In this document: piece after piece, positions 1-8,751 of the stretch
How the letters are laid out: the number at the start of each line of letters is the position of its first letter
Position numbering within the stretch: the stretch's first letter is position 1
NCBI GenBank assembly: GCA_934635225.1
Contig: CAKTYZ010000021.1
Location: forward strand, 1-51,702
Direction of reading: 5' to 3'
DNA from: an uncultured Kiritimatiellota bacterium
GTDB taxonomy: Bacteria; Verrucomicrobiota; Kiritimatiellia; RFP12; UBA1067
DNA: 51,702 nt
Notes under the pieces: generated by a model
Seen by the model: only the letters and a program-made list of their open reading frames with translations
Database searches by the model: none
Told to the model about the DNA's origin: nothing
Position numbers and translations under genes: made by a program

Positions 1-349
1 GACTGAACTTTCAAGGCGCGTCGTCCTTCTATGCCCCGCCGCGCCCGCGCGTCCAAAACCGATTCGGGCGCTCGGCGCCGGCTTCACAGCGTCAGAACTG
101 CTGGCCGCGCGGAACTCAAGTAACGAGACTTTACGAAGAAAGTTCATTTGCATTACGACTCACCTCTTTGTCCGGCAGGACTCCCGCATTCGGGTCGCCC
201 CTCTCACGGCCTGCTCGGCCCTTCTGGCTATCCCCTCGCTTCGCTCGGCCCTCACTGCGTTTGGCGGGTATGTCCTAATCACATCTCGGTTTGTTTGTGA
301 TTCATGTTCCTTTCATCATGATAGTTCAGCCAAGCTTGTCTTGGCGTAC
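1..349 (-). mobile_element. Group II intron copy A, 5' portion (runs off window)
   Basis: This is one of three copies of the same repeat, nearly identical to 3972-4325. Read on the minus strand it begins GTACGCCAAGACAAGC after a 5' flank ending GGGTCTG. The copy continues past the left edge of the window, so its catalytic 3' domains are not visible here. Identification as a group II intron rests on copy B, which shares this segment and carries a recognisable domain V. No reverse transcriptase reading frame is visible in this part. Confidence 0.7.
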
Positions 350-427
350 CAGACCCTCACCCACTCCTGACCCTTTATTCTCCCCTTCACATGGATTTCA
401 TGCGCAGGTTTTCGGATCAGAATTCGC

Positions 428-1258
428 TCACAAATCGCAGCCTCTCAGAGTTATCTCGCCTTCGCGGACGATTTTCCCTTCCGGATTTATCCACACATCG
501 CGCCATATCGCACCAAGACCGTCATCCGGGTTAGGGTACGATTTCTTTCCCGTTACTAGAATAGTGCCGTCAGGTTGCTCGTCGGCAGTGTCGCCGTCAA
601 TCAGCACTGCCAAAGTATTTTCGCGCAGGTCAAGACGGCAGACGACATCAAACCAAAAGCTACATGATGGATCGCAAACCATCCAGACAAAGCGTCCGTC
701 CTTCGAGAAACTGGCTCGCACGATCTTGAAACTGTCACGAACATCGCCCACCCAAATCTTGCCCCAATCGCCCATGCAGTCGGCATCTTTCCAATCGCCG
801 CCAGATGTCATCACCAGTCGCCACTCATCCACGTCTTCTTTCGTACGCCGTCGAAGAAAGAGAGAATTGCGTTTGCGCAAGTCATTTTCCCGTTCCGGCT
901 CTGCATTGAAGGCAATGTCCGCGTCTGTCTTGCCCGAAAACAAGGATAGCTCGCCATATTCGTTAAGAAGCTCGGCATCCTTTGGCTCTCCCTTGTATGG
1001 CGATCCAAGCATCGCCAACTGCTCTTCCGAAAACCGCGGCAGTGCTGAAGGAACCGTGATTTTCTGCCCAGCTTTGATCAAAGACCAATCGTATGGCTTG
1101 TTGTTAAGCGCACACAACCGCTCATAACTGATTTTGTGCGTCCTGGCAATTCCCCATAGCGTGTCCCCGTGCTTTACAATATAGTCAGAAGAGGCGACCG
1201 CCCCGTCTGCCATCGCGGCACAAGCAATGCACGGCAATATGGTATGCAAACCTCTCAT
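428..1258 (-). CDS. Secreted LysM-domain protein
   Basis: Predicted 276-residue exported protein. The N-terminus (MRGLHTILPCIACAAMADGA) looks like a signal peptide. It is followed by one LysM domain at roughly residues 25-70 (VKHGDTLWGIA ... LIKAGQKITVP), a fold that binds GlcNAc-containing glycans such as peptidoglycan. The remaining ~200 residues match no family I recognise; they end in a segment speaking of a beta-rich domain (WRDVWINPEGKIVREGEI). I chose the ATG at 1258 because AGAGG lies about 8 nt upstream and the signal peptide starts there; an in-frame extension to 1348 would overlap the upstream gene. It lies 19 nt downstream of the gene ending at 1278 and is probably cotranscribed. 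A role at the cell wall is inference from LysM alone. Confidence 0.8.
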   Translation of the reverse strand: MRGLHTILPCIACAAMADGAVASSDYIVKHGDTLWGIARTHKISYERLCALNNKPYDWSLIKAGQKITVPSALPRFSEEQLAMLGSPYKGEPKDAELLNEYGELSLFSGKTDADIAFNAEPERENDLRKRNSLFLRRRTKEDVDEWRLVMTSGGDWKDADCMGDWGKIWVGDVRDSFKIVRASFSKDGRFVWMVCDPSCSFWFDVVCRLDLRENTLAVLIDGDTADEQPDGTILVTGKKSYPNPDDGLGAIWRDVWINPEGKIVREGEITLRGCDL

Positions 1259-1277
1259 GTGGCAAATTCCTCTTCTT

Positions 1278-2201
1278 TTATTCCGCCTGTGAACCTTCAT
1301 ACCTGAACGGCCTCGACTTGATGCCCTTGGAATCCGCATGCTCGACAAGGCCGATGGTGAATTCTCCGTAAATGTCGCCAGTCTTCAAGGAATTTGCCAA
1401 AAGGCTGTTCGCTTCTGGCTTGAACTGGAATCGCAGACCTTCAAATGCATTACAACCATGCTTGAAATGGCAGCAGTCCACAATCCTCCCGCCCTTAAAG
1501 CGGAAGAGCCAATTCTCGCACAACGAATCGCTCGCACTATAACCATCAGCACCTGCGACATCAGACATGCCGAAAATATACACATTCCCCTCATACACCC
1601 AAATCCAGGTTTTGAGAAGCCGCAATTTCATTTGGCAGTCATACTTCTTATCCGTGTACAACGCCACTCCATTGGTAAAACACAGGCTCTGGCCCGCAAA
1701 TACGCCCTTCCCCGAGCGCACAGACTTCCATGCAGCCATGATCTGCCTCAGTTCGTCGCGCGTATACTTGAGATCGGCCACGTCAACATCATACTCCTTC
1801 ATCAACTTTCGCTCGAAATCATTCCGCGCCGTCAAGTAGAACCAGTTCGTCACGACCTTCCGCCACTGCCCGTCGAACTCCCTCTCTGCCGCGCACAACA
1901 TCGCATAGGAATAGTTGCCGCCGCCCATGTTCTTGTGCGATGCATAAAAATCATCGCGCTCTACCTTGTATGCCGCATGTAGCGACAGTCTGGCAATTTC
2001 AATATCCGTGCCCGCCGCCCCTCCGCACTCCGGCAACGACGGGCTGGGCTTAGACTCCTCCACTCGCAGTCTTTCCTCCGCCATCCGAACATCACGCTCT
2101 ATTCTTGAAAGTTTTGCGAACGACGCGATACAAAGCACAATGCTTAAACAGACGCCAATAAGCAGCGCGCCAATCACAATCCGGCCGAGATCCTTTTTCA
2201 T
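1278..2201 (-). CDS. Membrane-anchored protein of unknown function
   Basis: A 307-residue protein with one N-terminal transmembrane segment (about residues 8-30, IVIGALLIGVCLSIVLCIAS), then a short charged, probably helical stretch (LSRIERDVRMAEERLRVEE) and a long soluble part predicted to lie outside the cytoplasmic membrane. I do not recognise a family. A Gly/Tyr-rich patch (NMGGGNYSYAMLCAAEREFDGQWR) resembles the DUF1311/LprI-type region in which a short Cys/Ala helix precedes a W-R motif, but the match is weak. The start is supported by AAAGGAA about 6 nt before ATG. The LysM gene follows immediately, so the two are likely one transcript. Confidence 0.72.
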   Translation of the reverse strand: MKKDLGRIVIGALLIGVCLSIVLCIASFAKLSRIERDVRMAEERLRVEESKPSPSLPECGGAAGTDIEIARLSLHAAYKVERDDFYASHKNMGGGNYSYAMLCAAEREFDGQWRKVVTNWFYLTARNDFERKLMKEYDVDVADLKYTRDELRQIMAAWKSVRSGKGVFAGQSLCFTNGVALYTDKKYDCQMKLRLLKTWIWVYEGNVYIFGMSDVAGADGYSASDSLCENWLFRFKGGRIVDCCHFKHGCNAFEGLRFQFKPEANSLLANSLKTGDIYGEFTIGLVEHADSKGIKSRPFRYEGSQAE

Positions 2202-2366
2202 AAACTTTCCTTTCTACCACCTCTCTCGTTCACGAACGTATCGCATAGTTTGTCATCGTCGCCGCCCTTGCGCGACGTGGATGAGATAATCAATACTTTC
2301 TGGCGCATGTGTTGCAACCCATTTGTTTGTGCAAATAACTTAGTGCAGGCGGATAGTTCGGAAGTT

Positions 2367-3431
2367 TCATTTTATACCTCTGGTTCTTCGCACTATCTCC
2401 CATGCATTGTTTATGTCCGCCATTGTCTTGGTCGCCTGTTCAATTAATGCTTCAGGCATCCCTTCTGCCCGGAGACGATCAGGATGATATTTCATAGCTT
2501 GTTTGTGATATGCTTTGCGCAATGTTTCGCATGAATCTGTTTGTGTACAGCCAAGTAGAGAGTACGCCTTGTTCAATTCGTCAGCAGCGCCTTTTTGGGA
2601 ACCTATTCCACTTGATTTGAAGAACACATTCTTGAAATAACCATAATCGGTAGAACTTAAACCCAGGAAAACGGCTAACTGTTCTAGCATTTTATCTTCA
2701 GCAGGATCGAGTTGCCCGTCAGCGGCAGCAACTGACCATATAGCCTCGTACACCAATAAACACGCTTCTGGTGTTAGGAGTTTTACAAGTTTGTTGGCGT
2801 AAAATGCTATGCCATTGCTGTCGCTTCTTGCTGTGTTAAATGCATCTACGCAGGTTTTGTACTCCGCCTCATTACTAACAAATTTTAGCAAGAGACCACG
2901 AGCGATATCAACTTCTTCTTTGCTCACATGCCCGTCTGATTTTGCAATTTTCGCTAGCAATGCAGCAATGGCCTTGTTTATGATTAGCATGCGACGTTCA
3001 ATTTCCTTGTCGCGCAGTGGAGTGCTTAGCCCGCAAAATGGGAAGGAAAGTATATAATCAAGGCGTTCGATCGATTTGATAGACAAGGCAATGGAAAAAA
3101 TGCCAGAATGTTTTGGAACATATGTTGGCATCAATATTATTGATACGATTGCGATCAACAAAAATGGCAGTGCTATTATAAAGAAAGTCCGTCTCAATCG
3201 CGTTACCCTCGATATATATGCAATCAAGCTAACAAGTACCCATGAGAGAAACCAGATAATGTTTAAAGCCAGGAAAGGAAGTCCAAACGGATATAGCGCT
3301 GGAATGGATATGAAAATTGCCGCAAATATATTGCTTATGACAAGAAACGGATAAAAGAGAATTCGCAGAAGATGATAGAGCACCTTAAGAATATTTGTTT
3401 CCCAGCTTGATGTCACACACTCTGTTTGCAT
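2367..3431 (-). CDS. DjlA-like membrane co-chaperone: TM region, TerB domain, J domain
   Basis: A protein of about 354 residues with three parts. Residues ~15-110 hold several hydrophobic segments. Residues ~145-265 form a TerB/DjlA-type helical domain with two acidic metal-site-like motifs (KIAKSDGHVSKEEV and SVAAADGQLDPAED). Residues ~290-354 form a J domain with the diagnostic HPD motif (MKYHPDRL), which stimulates the ATPase of DnaK. This is the domain order of DjlA, a membrane-anchored DnaK partner, but with a multi-pass rather than single-pass anchor. Reading opens earlier with TTG at 3443; the ATG at 3431 is preferred, with GGGG upstream. The N-terminal membrane module is paralogous to the product of 4346-4708. 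The client is unknown. Confidence 0.85.
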   Translation of the reverse strand: MQTECVTSSWETNILKVLYHLLRILFYPFLVISNIFAAIFISIPALYPFGLPFLALNIIWFLSWVLVSLIAYISRVTRLRRTFFIIALPFLLIAIVSIILMPTYVPKHSGIFSIALSIKSIERLDYILSFPFCGLSTPLRDKEIERRMLIINKAIAALLAKIAKSDGHVSKEEVDIARGLLLKFVSNEAEYKTCVDAFNTARSDSNGIAFYANKLVKLLTPEACLLVYEAIWSVAAADGQLDPAEDKMLEQLAVFLGLSSTDYGYFKNVFFKSSGIGSQKGAADELNKAYSLLGCTQTDSCETLRKAYHKQAMKYHPDRLRAEGMPEALIEQATKTMADINNAWEIVRRTRGIK

Positions 3432-3462
3432 ATTAGGCCCCAAGCATTAATCGTATTTCGTA

Positions 3463-3567
3463 TTATGACATCAACGTCCGCGAGCGATGCGTCTTAATGA
3501 TGTCCAGGACAGCTGAGAAGTCTTTCTCGTCAGACATAATCTTTACAGGCTTCTTCTCTTTCTCCAT
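3463..3567 (-). CDS. 34-residue small ORF directly after intron copy B, possible truncated gene
   Basis: An ATG at 3567 preceded by a very strong ribosome binding site (GGAGGTGGTAGATC) opens a 34-codon frame starting MEKEKKPVKIMSDEKDFSAV and ending at TAA 3463-3465. The sequence (FSAVLDIIKTHRSRTLM) loosely resembles the extreme N-terminus of YhcG/DUF1016 nuclease-type proteins, so it may be the remnant of a longer gene lost when neighbouring DNA was rearranged. It could also be an intact small protein. It lies between the group II intron and the DjlA-like gene. The coding call rests on the ribosome binding site and lysine-rich start only. Confidence 0.4.
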   Translation of the reverse strand: MEKEKKPVKIMSDEKDFSAVLDIIKTHRSRTLMS

Positions 3568-3599
3568 GATCTACCACCTCCGTTCGGGAGCAAAATGGT

Positions 3600-4325
<726 letters not shown>

Positions 4326-4345
4326 CAGATCCCATGGATACCCAA

Positions 4346-4708
4346 TCAATTGAAATCTGGGTATGATAGCAAAATATGTAACTTCTCTTGCTGATCAATT
4401 ATGCTGGCCGGTGAAGGCATTGGTGCAATCGTTATTAATACTGCACCTATAATCACAAATGGCAGTGCTACAACAAACAATATAGGGCGTAGCATCCAAA
4501 ATGACCGAGCTATCGCGCCACAAGCCATTATCATACCAAGGCATATCAACCATGTGATTGAAAACAGCAGCAATATCGCCATCAACGGGAGAACCAGTAT
4601 TTGGCAGGGAATGTAAACTATCCGTAACAGCAAAGCAATTGGAGTTAGGATAATCTTAATTCCGACCGTGGTTGCCGCAAAAATGACAGTGTCAAATCCT
4701 GTGTGCAT
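4346..4708 (-). CDS. Multi-pass membrane protein, truncated paralogue of the DjlA-like membrane module
   Basis: A 120-residue protein that is nearly all hydrophobic, with three or four transmembrane segments. Its C-terminal half (RPILFVVALPFVIIGAV ... LHILLSYP) aligns by eye with the membrane module of the TM-TerB-J protein at 2367-3431 (RRTFFIIALPFLLIAIV ... LDYILSFP). It then stops, lacking the TerB and J domains, 20 nt before group II intron copy B. It is therefore either a stand-alone membrane module or the stub of a second DjlA-like gene. I prefer the ATG at 4708 because GAGGTG sits 5 nt upstream; GTG at 4720 is the alternative. It follows the ankyrin gene closely and is probably cotranscribed. 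Confidence 0.68.
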   Translation of the reverse strand: MHTGFDTVIFAATTVGIKIILTPIALLLRIVYIPCQILVLPLMAILLLFSITWLICLGMIMACGAIARSFWMLRPILFVVALPFVIIGAVLITIAPMPSPASIIDQQEKLHILLSYPDFN

Positions 4709-4719
4709 AACGCACCTCA

Positions 4720-5421
4720 CTAAAACACGGCAATCAACACTATGACTAAACTAAACATAATGCCAGATAGTCCTATCAATAATGGCACAAGACACCCAGA
4801 TCGCGTTCCCGTCTCTGAATTTCCGCCCCTATGTCCTTGCGGCGTCTCACGTATAATGGCAGCAGTTGACGAATATCCAAATCGTTCAGCGAACTCTTCG
4901 GCTGTCATTCCAGCGGATTTAGCTTTTTTGTTCGCACCTGCCATGATCAGCTCACGGGCGACAGCATCATGACCCTTGAACGCCGCATTGACTAATGCGG
5001 TAGAACCATCGCCAGCACGTTTTTCAGTGTCTGCTCCCGCATTCAGCAATGCCTTAAGAATGCGCACATAGCCACGTTGTGCAGCCATGCAGAGCGCGGT
5101 CAGTCCGGTCTCCACTCCCAATTTATCATTCGCATTCGCGCCATGCGCAAGAAGATACTCTACAATATCTTCATTGCGCTGCTCAATGGCTACAAGCAAT
5201 GCTGTTCCGCCCTCAGCACTTTTTGCATTGATATTCGCACGGCGTTCAACAAGCAGCCGCACAGTTTCAAGATTTCCTCCGCCAGCCGCTGTCATCAAAG
5301 CCGTCTCGCGACTTCCATTATTGCAGGCATTGACATCAACACCCGAATCCAGGATGTTGCGTACTTCATCTGTATTGCCGTATGCGGCGGCGTGTAAGAA
5401 ATCAAAAGTTGAATAGCCCAT
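4720..5421 (-). CDS. Ankyrin-repeat protein with C-terminal membrane anchor
   Basis: A 233-residue protein with about five ankyrin repeats across residues ~5-175, recognisable from repeated units such as GNTDEVRNILDSGVDVNA, GNLETVRLLVERRANINA and GYVRILKALLNAGADTE. Ankyrin repeats are protein-protein interaction modules. A low-complexity Gly/Ser/Arg linker follows, and the protein ends in one hydrophobic helix (LVPLLIGLSGIMFSLVIVLIAVF) that would tail-anchor it with the repeats in the cytoplasm. The start at 5421 is set by AAGGAGG placed 8 nt upstream; an extension to 5466 would overlap the preceding gene. No partner can be named from sequence. Confidence 0.88.
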   Translation of the reverse strand: MGYSTFDFLHAAAYGNTDEVRNILDSGVDVNACNNGSRETALMTAAGGGNLETVRLLVERRANINAKSAEGGTALLVAIEQRNEDIVEYLLAHGANANDKLGVETGLTALCMAAQRGYVRILKALLNAGADTEKRAGDGSTALVNAAFKGHDAVARELIMAGANKKAKSAGMTAEEFAERFGYSSTAAIIRETPQGHRGGNSETGTRSGCLVPLLIGLSGIMFSLVIVLIAVF

Positions 5422-5434
5422 CAGAATGCCCTCC

Positions 5435-5695
5435 TTACTTATATCCAAATTTCTTTTTGCGTTCATTTATTTCCCACTGTGTCATCTTGACAATGTTGTG
5501 ACCGCCACACTCCTCGCAATAAGGGTGGCAATGTTCCACATTATCATGCGCACGGCATGGGTCGCAAATTATGACCGTTGCCCGCGGGAAGCAATTCACG
5601 CATTTAGCGTATTTCTCTCCGCTATATGTCTCACATGGTTTGCCGCACCCGCTTGCGCAAAACAAAACTAAAAGTGTCACCACACATAATTTCAT
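5435..5695 (-). CDS. Small Cys-rich lipoprotein
   Basis: An 86-residue protein with a lipoprotein signal peptide (MKLCVVTLLVLFCASGC, lipobox ASGC). The mature part is short and rich in Cys and His, with CxxC-like pairs (CVNC, CDPC, CEEC) and HCHPYC, suggesting metal binding or disulphides. I recognise no named family. It lies between a small beta-type protein gene (5711-6073) and the ankyrin gene on the same strand, and probably belongs to one accessory operon. Metal binding is inferred from residue composition only. Confidence 0.72.
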   Translation of the reverse strand: MKLCVVTLLVLFCASGCGKPCETYSGEKYAKCVNCFPRATVIICDPCRAHDNVEHCHPYCEECGGHNIVKMTQWEINERKKKFGYK

Positions 5696-5710
5696 GACTT
5701 TGATCTCGTG

Positions 5711-6073
5711 TTAGTTGACAGATTCATCCCTCAACTCAAGTACGGGGTTCCCATCCTCATTCTTCCCTTTCATCATATTCCATGTGTATTTAAGATTTCG
5801 CATTGGATGAAAAATCGAAGTGCGTTTAAACTCGTCTTTTAGGCTATAGGACGAATATAGTCGGACTATTTTGTCACCAGAATCAAAGTCAAATGAAATT
5901 CGATTTGTCTCAACCCAGGCTTCTTTTGCGGAGATTGAATGTAATCCGCTTGGGACATCGACCGTCAATGTTTCGCCATTTGCAATGGCATACAATGGTT
6001 GACCGTCAATGAGAACATTGATTTTCTTTAGTTTGCTGTAATCGCCCGTGTCACGAATGATAGTTAGCTTCAT
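5711..6073 (-). CDS. Small beta-rich protein, unknown function
   Basis: A 120-residue soluble protein beginning MKLTIIRDTGDYSKLKKINV. The first ~75 residues (INVLIDGQPLYAIANGETLTVDVPSGLHSI) have the PEGA-like pattern of a small beta sandwich that occurs in many bacteria with no known function. The start at 6073 is firm: AAGGAG sits just upstream and the ATG overlaps the stop codon of the preceding gene as TAATG, implying translational coupling. A longer in-frame start at 6148 would run through the whole end of that gene. No catalytic motif is visible. Confidence 0.75.
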   Translation of the reverse strand: MKLTIIRDTGDYSKLKKINVLIDGQPLYAIANGETLTVDVPSGLHSISAKEAWVETNRISFDFDSGDKIVRLYSSYSLKDEFKRTSIFHPMRNLKYTWNMMKGKNEDGNPVLELRDESVN

Positions 6074-6273
6074 TATCTCCTTACGATAGATTTGTAAACT
6101 TTGATTGAAGAAATGATAACGATAATCGTCCAGATTATCATTGCCCATTGTTGGCTAGCACTTGCATCGGTTGCATCCCCGCCAAAAATCAAACCACGTC
6201 CCACTGCCACCCATATGACAAATGAGACAATGCCAATTATCCATTTGATAGCTTTCCGTTCTCGTTCTGCCAT
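6073..6273 (-). CDS. Small two-TM membrane protein
   Basis: A 66-residue protein (from ATG at 6273; TTG at 6279 is possible) with a short charged N-terminus (MAERERKAIKW) and two hydrophobic segments (IIGIVSFVIWVAVGRGLIF and WAMIIWTIIVIISSI). It ends in basic residues. AGGA lies 9-12 nt upstream. Its stop overlaps the start of the next gene (TAATG). No family recognised; the tight coupling suggests that the two products act together. Confidence 0.65.
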   Translation of the reverse strand: MAERERKAIKWIIGIVSFVIWVAVGRGLIFGGDATDASASQQWAMIIWTIIVIISSIKVYKSIVRR

Positions 6274-6331
6274 TTCCAATTTCCTTTTCTTTCCCTCCTA
6301 CCGATGATTATCGGCCAGATATAACTACAAC

Positions 6332-6841
6332 TCAATACCTGTATTTTTCTACCAAGACAGCATCATCCGGTGCGCACATGCGGCGCAAAGGATTGTAGTT
6401 GTTTTCGCAATAGGCTTTGTATTCTTTGGACGAACCGATTATTTTGAACACAGTCCATTTTCCGTTGTTTATATAAAAATATACCGATAGGGAGGCGGCA
6501 TACTTTGCCTCCACATTTGACTTGGTCGATTCTCGGAATCGACCACCCGTACTCTGCGGAGATTCAATTGTGAACGAGAATGAACATTTGTATATTTCAT
6601 ACTTGTACACGGCGTGGTACATTGTTTTCTCCGAGTTGTCCCAATACACCTCATCAGGGCGACCGATCAAAGCAGAAACCATGTCTTGAGTCATGCCTTT
6701 CTCGATCAAATCACTCTTTTCTTCCGACTGTAGAAATACAGGCGAAGTCACTGTAACGGCCTGTCCCCAAGCCATGTTCAGCAACAGTGACACCCAAAGG
6801 CTCACAAGCCTGATTCCTCTAAGCCTCCTACGAGTATTCAT
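6332..6841 (-). CDS. Exported protein with BamE/SmpA-like motif
   Basis: A 169-residue protein with a signal peptide at residues 1-27 (basic start, then LVSLWVSLLLNMAWGQA). Residues ~46-80 (LIEKGMTQDMVSALIGRPDEVYW) carry the GMT...V...G.P signature of the SmpA/OmlA (BamE-like) fold, a small envelope domain often found in outer-membrane assembly and other periplasmic proteins. The rest gives no further clue. AGGAG upstream supports the ATG at 6841, and a good promoter lies at 6894-6902. It is the first gene of a likely accessory operon running to about 4346. Membership of the BAM complex is not implied, since no Cys lipobox is seen. Confidence 0.72.
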   Translation of the reverse strand: MNTRRRLRGIRLVSLWVSLLLNMAWGQAVTVTSPVFLQSEEKSDLIEKGMTQDMVSALIGRPDEVYWDNSEKTMYHAVYKYEIYKCSFSFTIESPQSTGGRFRESTKSNVEAKYAASLSVYFYINNGKWTVFKIIGSSKEYKAYCENNYNPLRRMCAPDDAVLVEKYRY

Positions 6842-6893
6842 TTTCTTTTGCTCCTTTCCTTTGGTAAATCTCTTGATGTCTGAAACGGTAGCA

Positions 6894-6902
6894 ATTATAC
6901 CA
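6894..6902 (-). promoter_or_regulatory. Extended -10 promoter element (TGGTATAAT)
   Basis: The minus strand reads TGGTATAAT here, matching the extended -10 motif seen at other promoters in this window. Transcription would start near 6887, giving a leader of about 45 nt with an AGGAG ribosome binding site before the gene at 6841. No clear -35 element is visible. Confidence 0.6.
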
Positions 6903-6947
6903 TGCTATTGTGAAAGATGTCTGATGAAATGTCATTTTACATGAAAC

Positions 6948-6964
6948 GTCTCCGCAGTGGAGAC
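6948..6964 (-). terminator. Possible weak intrinsic terminator
   Basis: A perfect 6-bp inverted repeat, GTCTCC-ACTGC-GGAGAC on the minus strand, lies directly after the stop codon of the HTH gene and is followed by GTTTC. The T-run is short, so termination may be inefficient. It separates that gene from the promoter at 6894-6902. Confidence 0.4.
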
Positions 6965-6965
6965 A

Positions 6966-7613
6966 TCAGGCGTCCTCCTTCGGAGTGAGTGGTTTGGCAC
7001 CATATTCGGCCAAAAGGCTGTCGACATCGGCGATATCACAGACCTTCTCCTCAATGCATGCGCAAACGATGATGTCTTCAAGGATGGCGGGTGAGAATGC
7101 GTAGCCGGCAGCTTTGAGGAACTCGTCGGCTTCCGCGCGCGTGAGTTGAAGCGCGAGTGCGAACTGGACTGCTATCGCTTTCGACACTGGACGTAGTTCA
7201 TTCCCTGCGATTGCTGAATACGTCTTGCGGCTAACACGTGCCGCGTTATAGACTTTCGGCGCATCGCCGCCAAAGCGTTCGTTTACGTATTTGACCAGCA
7301 TCGCGGCAAAGGATGAATTCTCGCGCTTCAGGTCGGGAATCTTTTTTATATCCCGCGAGGCTGCAGGCGGCAAATCTTGGGCTAACTTAACTCGTCGGAT
7401 GGAAGGACGTAATTTTGTCCTATCTGTCCACCCTTTAACTCTGCCAATGCTCGGCGCGGATGTGTCGTCACCATCAAACGGTAGCGACGATCCAATGCTG
7501 AACTTGGACGCTCTCTCCCAACCGGGACGATAGCCGGTCAGCGAAAGAGTGGTATTCTTTCGCATCCATCCTATGATGCTTTTAATGCGCTCGGCCTTAT
7601 CAGTTGCCATCAT
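6966..7613 (-). CDS. XRE-like helix-turn-helix protein, putative regulator
   Basis: A 215-residue protein. The N-terminal ~95 residues are basic and unassigned. Residues ~100-175 (SFAAMLVKYVNERFGGDAP ... VYNAARVSRKTYSAIAGN) form an all-helical region like the Cro/C1-type HTH variant that caps accessory and defence-associated proteins, followed by LTRAEADEFLKAAGYAFSP, a frequent tail of that family. DNA binding is therefore likely but the operator is unknown. TAGGAGAG upstream supports the ATG at 7613. It sits directly downstream of the decayed transposase element, and may have been separated from its original partner by that insertion. Confidence 0.68.
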   Translation of the reverse strand: MMATDKAERIKSIIGWMRKNTTLSLTGYRPGWERASKFSIGSSLPFDGDDTSAPSIGRVKGWTDRTKLRPSIRRVKLAQDLPPAASRDIKKIPDLKRENSSFAAMLVKYVNERFGGDAPKVYNAARVSRKTYSAIAGNELRPVSKAIAVQFALALQLTRAEADEFLKAAGYAFSPAILEDIIVCACIEEKVCDIADVDSLLAEYGAKPLTPKEDA

Positions 7614-7660
7614 TGCATTCTCTCCTATCCCACGCGCTGGAGAATCGAAGAGGACTCCGA

Positions 7661-7672
7661 GGGTCAGACCCC
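7661..7672. repeat. GGGTCAGACCCC palindrome at the edge of the transposase element
   Basis: A near-perfect palindrome 25 nt beyond the transposase stop codon. Related GGGTC(A/T)G strings occur at the opposite edge (around 8752-8759) and immediately 5' of all three group II intron copies. Palindromes of this kind (GGGGTCTGACCCC) commonly mark ends of REP-associated tyrosine transposase elements; the link here is by position. Confidence 0.5.
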
Positions 7673-7696
7673 AATGGCGGGGTTAAAGTGGTGGGG

Positions 7697-8473
7697 TTAG
7701 GCACAAACCACCGCCTTTCCCTTGCGCAGAATCCTGTACTGCTTGCCGGGCAGATAGCGATTCTTCTCGCCTCCTGCAACCGCGATGTAGCCCGACTTCG
7801 CAAGCGGCGTCAGGTAGCGGGCCGTGAAGAAGTTCGCGCTGGCGATTCCGAGAGCCGCGCGCAGTTCGGCCGGACGCCTCGGACCGTCCGCGAGCCGCTT
7901 CAGGATGTCGTACGCCACCTTGTCACTGCCCTTCTCCAGCAGATGCGGGACACGGTCTGGCAGGGACTGCTCAAACCGGGCGAAATCCCTCCGCCTCGCC
8001 TTCCACTGCTTCTCATCATCCACCGAGAGACCCTTCTTCGCACGGCCGGAGAGACGCTCGTCGGCAAGTTCCTTCAGAACGAGGCGAATCGACTTCTCGT
8101 GCATCTCACGGACTTTCCCCCACGGCAAGGGGCAGAAGGCGGAATAGATGAACCGATAGCCGTCGACACACCGCGCATCACCCCTCGCCGCCGCGGCGAA
8201 GCTGCACCATTCGTATTCGTCCGGCCAGCGGACCATCTTCGCCTTGACCGGATTGCGGTCGATGTAGCCCGCCATGTTCATCAGCTCCGCCTTCTCGTCC
8301 GGCTCGCACGTCTTCGCGCGGAAACGCGACTCCCAGATCGTCCCCGTGTGGACGCGCCGGCCGTTGTAGGACATCGTCGCGGTCTGCTTGAGCGTCTTCA
8401 TGAACTCGCTCGCGCTCCACATCCGGCGCAGATAGCGCTTGCGGAAGCGCCCCCTGCCGTTCACATCGCCAAA
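7697..8473 (-). pseudogene. REP-associated tyrosine (Y1/IS200-like) transposase, 5'-truncated
   Basis: About 259 codons similar to the C-terminal two thirds of REP-associated tyrosine transposases: FMKTLKQTATMSYNGRRVH, GTIWESRFRAKT, YIDRNPVKAKMV and YEWCSF are typical of the family, which nicks single-stranded DNA at palindromic ends. The N-terminal part that should carry the HUH metal-binding motif is missing. Upstream of about 8473 the frame runs without interruption into group II intron sequence, producing a hybrid open frame from 8611. The C-terminal ~80 residues look like a winged-helix appendage (RRPAELRAALGIASANFFTARYL). The element is probably inactive. Confidence 0.8.
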
Positions 8474-8751
8474 GCGCGTCGTCCTTCTATGCCCCGCCGC
8501 GCCCGCGCGTCCAAAACCGATTCGGGCGCTCGGCGTCGGCTTCACAGCGTCTGAACTGCTGGCCGCGCGGAACTCAAGTAACGAGACTTTACGAAGAAGG
8601 TTCATTTGCATTGCGACTCACCTCTTTGTCCGGCAGGACTCCCGCATTCGGGTCGCCCCTCTCACGGCCTGCCGTCCTAATCACATCTCGGTTTGTTTGT
8701 GATTCATGTTCCTTTCATCATGATAGTTCAGCCAAGCTTGTCTTGACGTAC
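8474..8751 (-). mobile_element. Group II intron copy C, 5' fragment with internal deletion
   Basis: Nearly identical to the 5' part of copies A and B, starting GTACGTCAAGACAAGC on the minus strand after a GGGGTCAG flank. Relative to copy B it lacks about 56 nt (between the bases matching CACGGCCTGC and GTCCTAATC). It ends abruptly at 8474, where transposase sequence begins. Domains V and VI are absent, so it cannot splice. Confidence 0.75.

Noticed and set aside
7604..8554. A 316-codon plus-strand frame opposite the transposase
   Set aside because: Antisense of a recognisable transposase domain; composition is Arg/Leu-rich as for other shadows.
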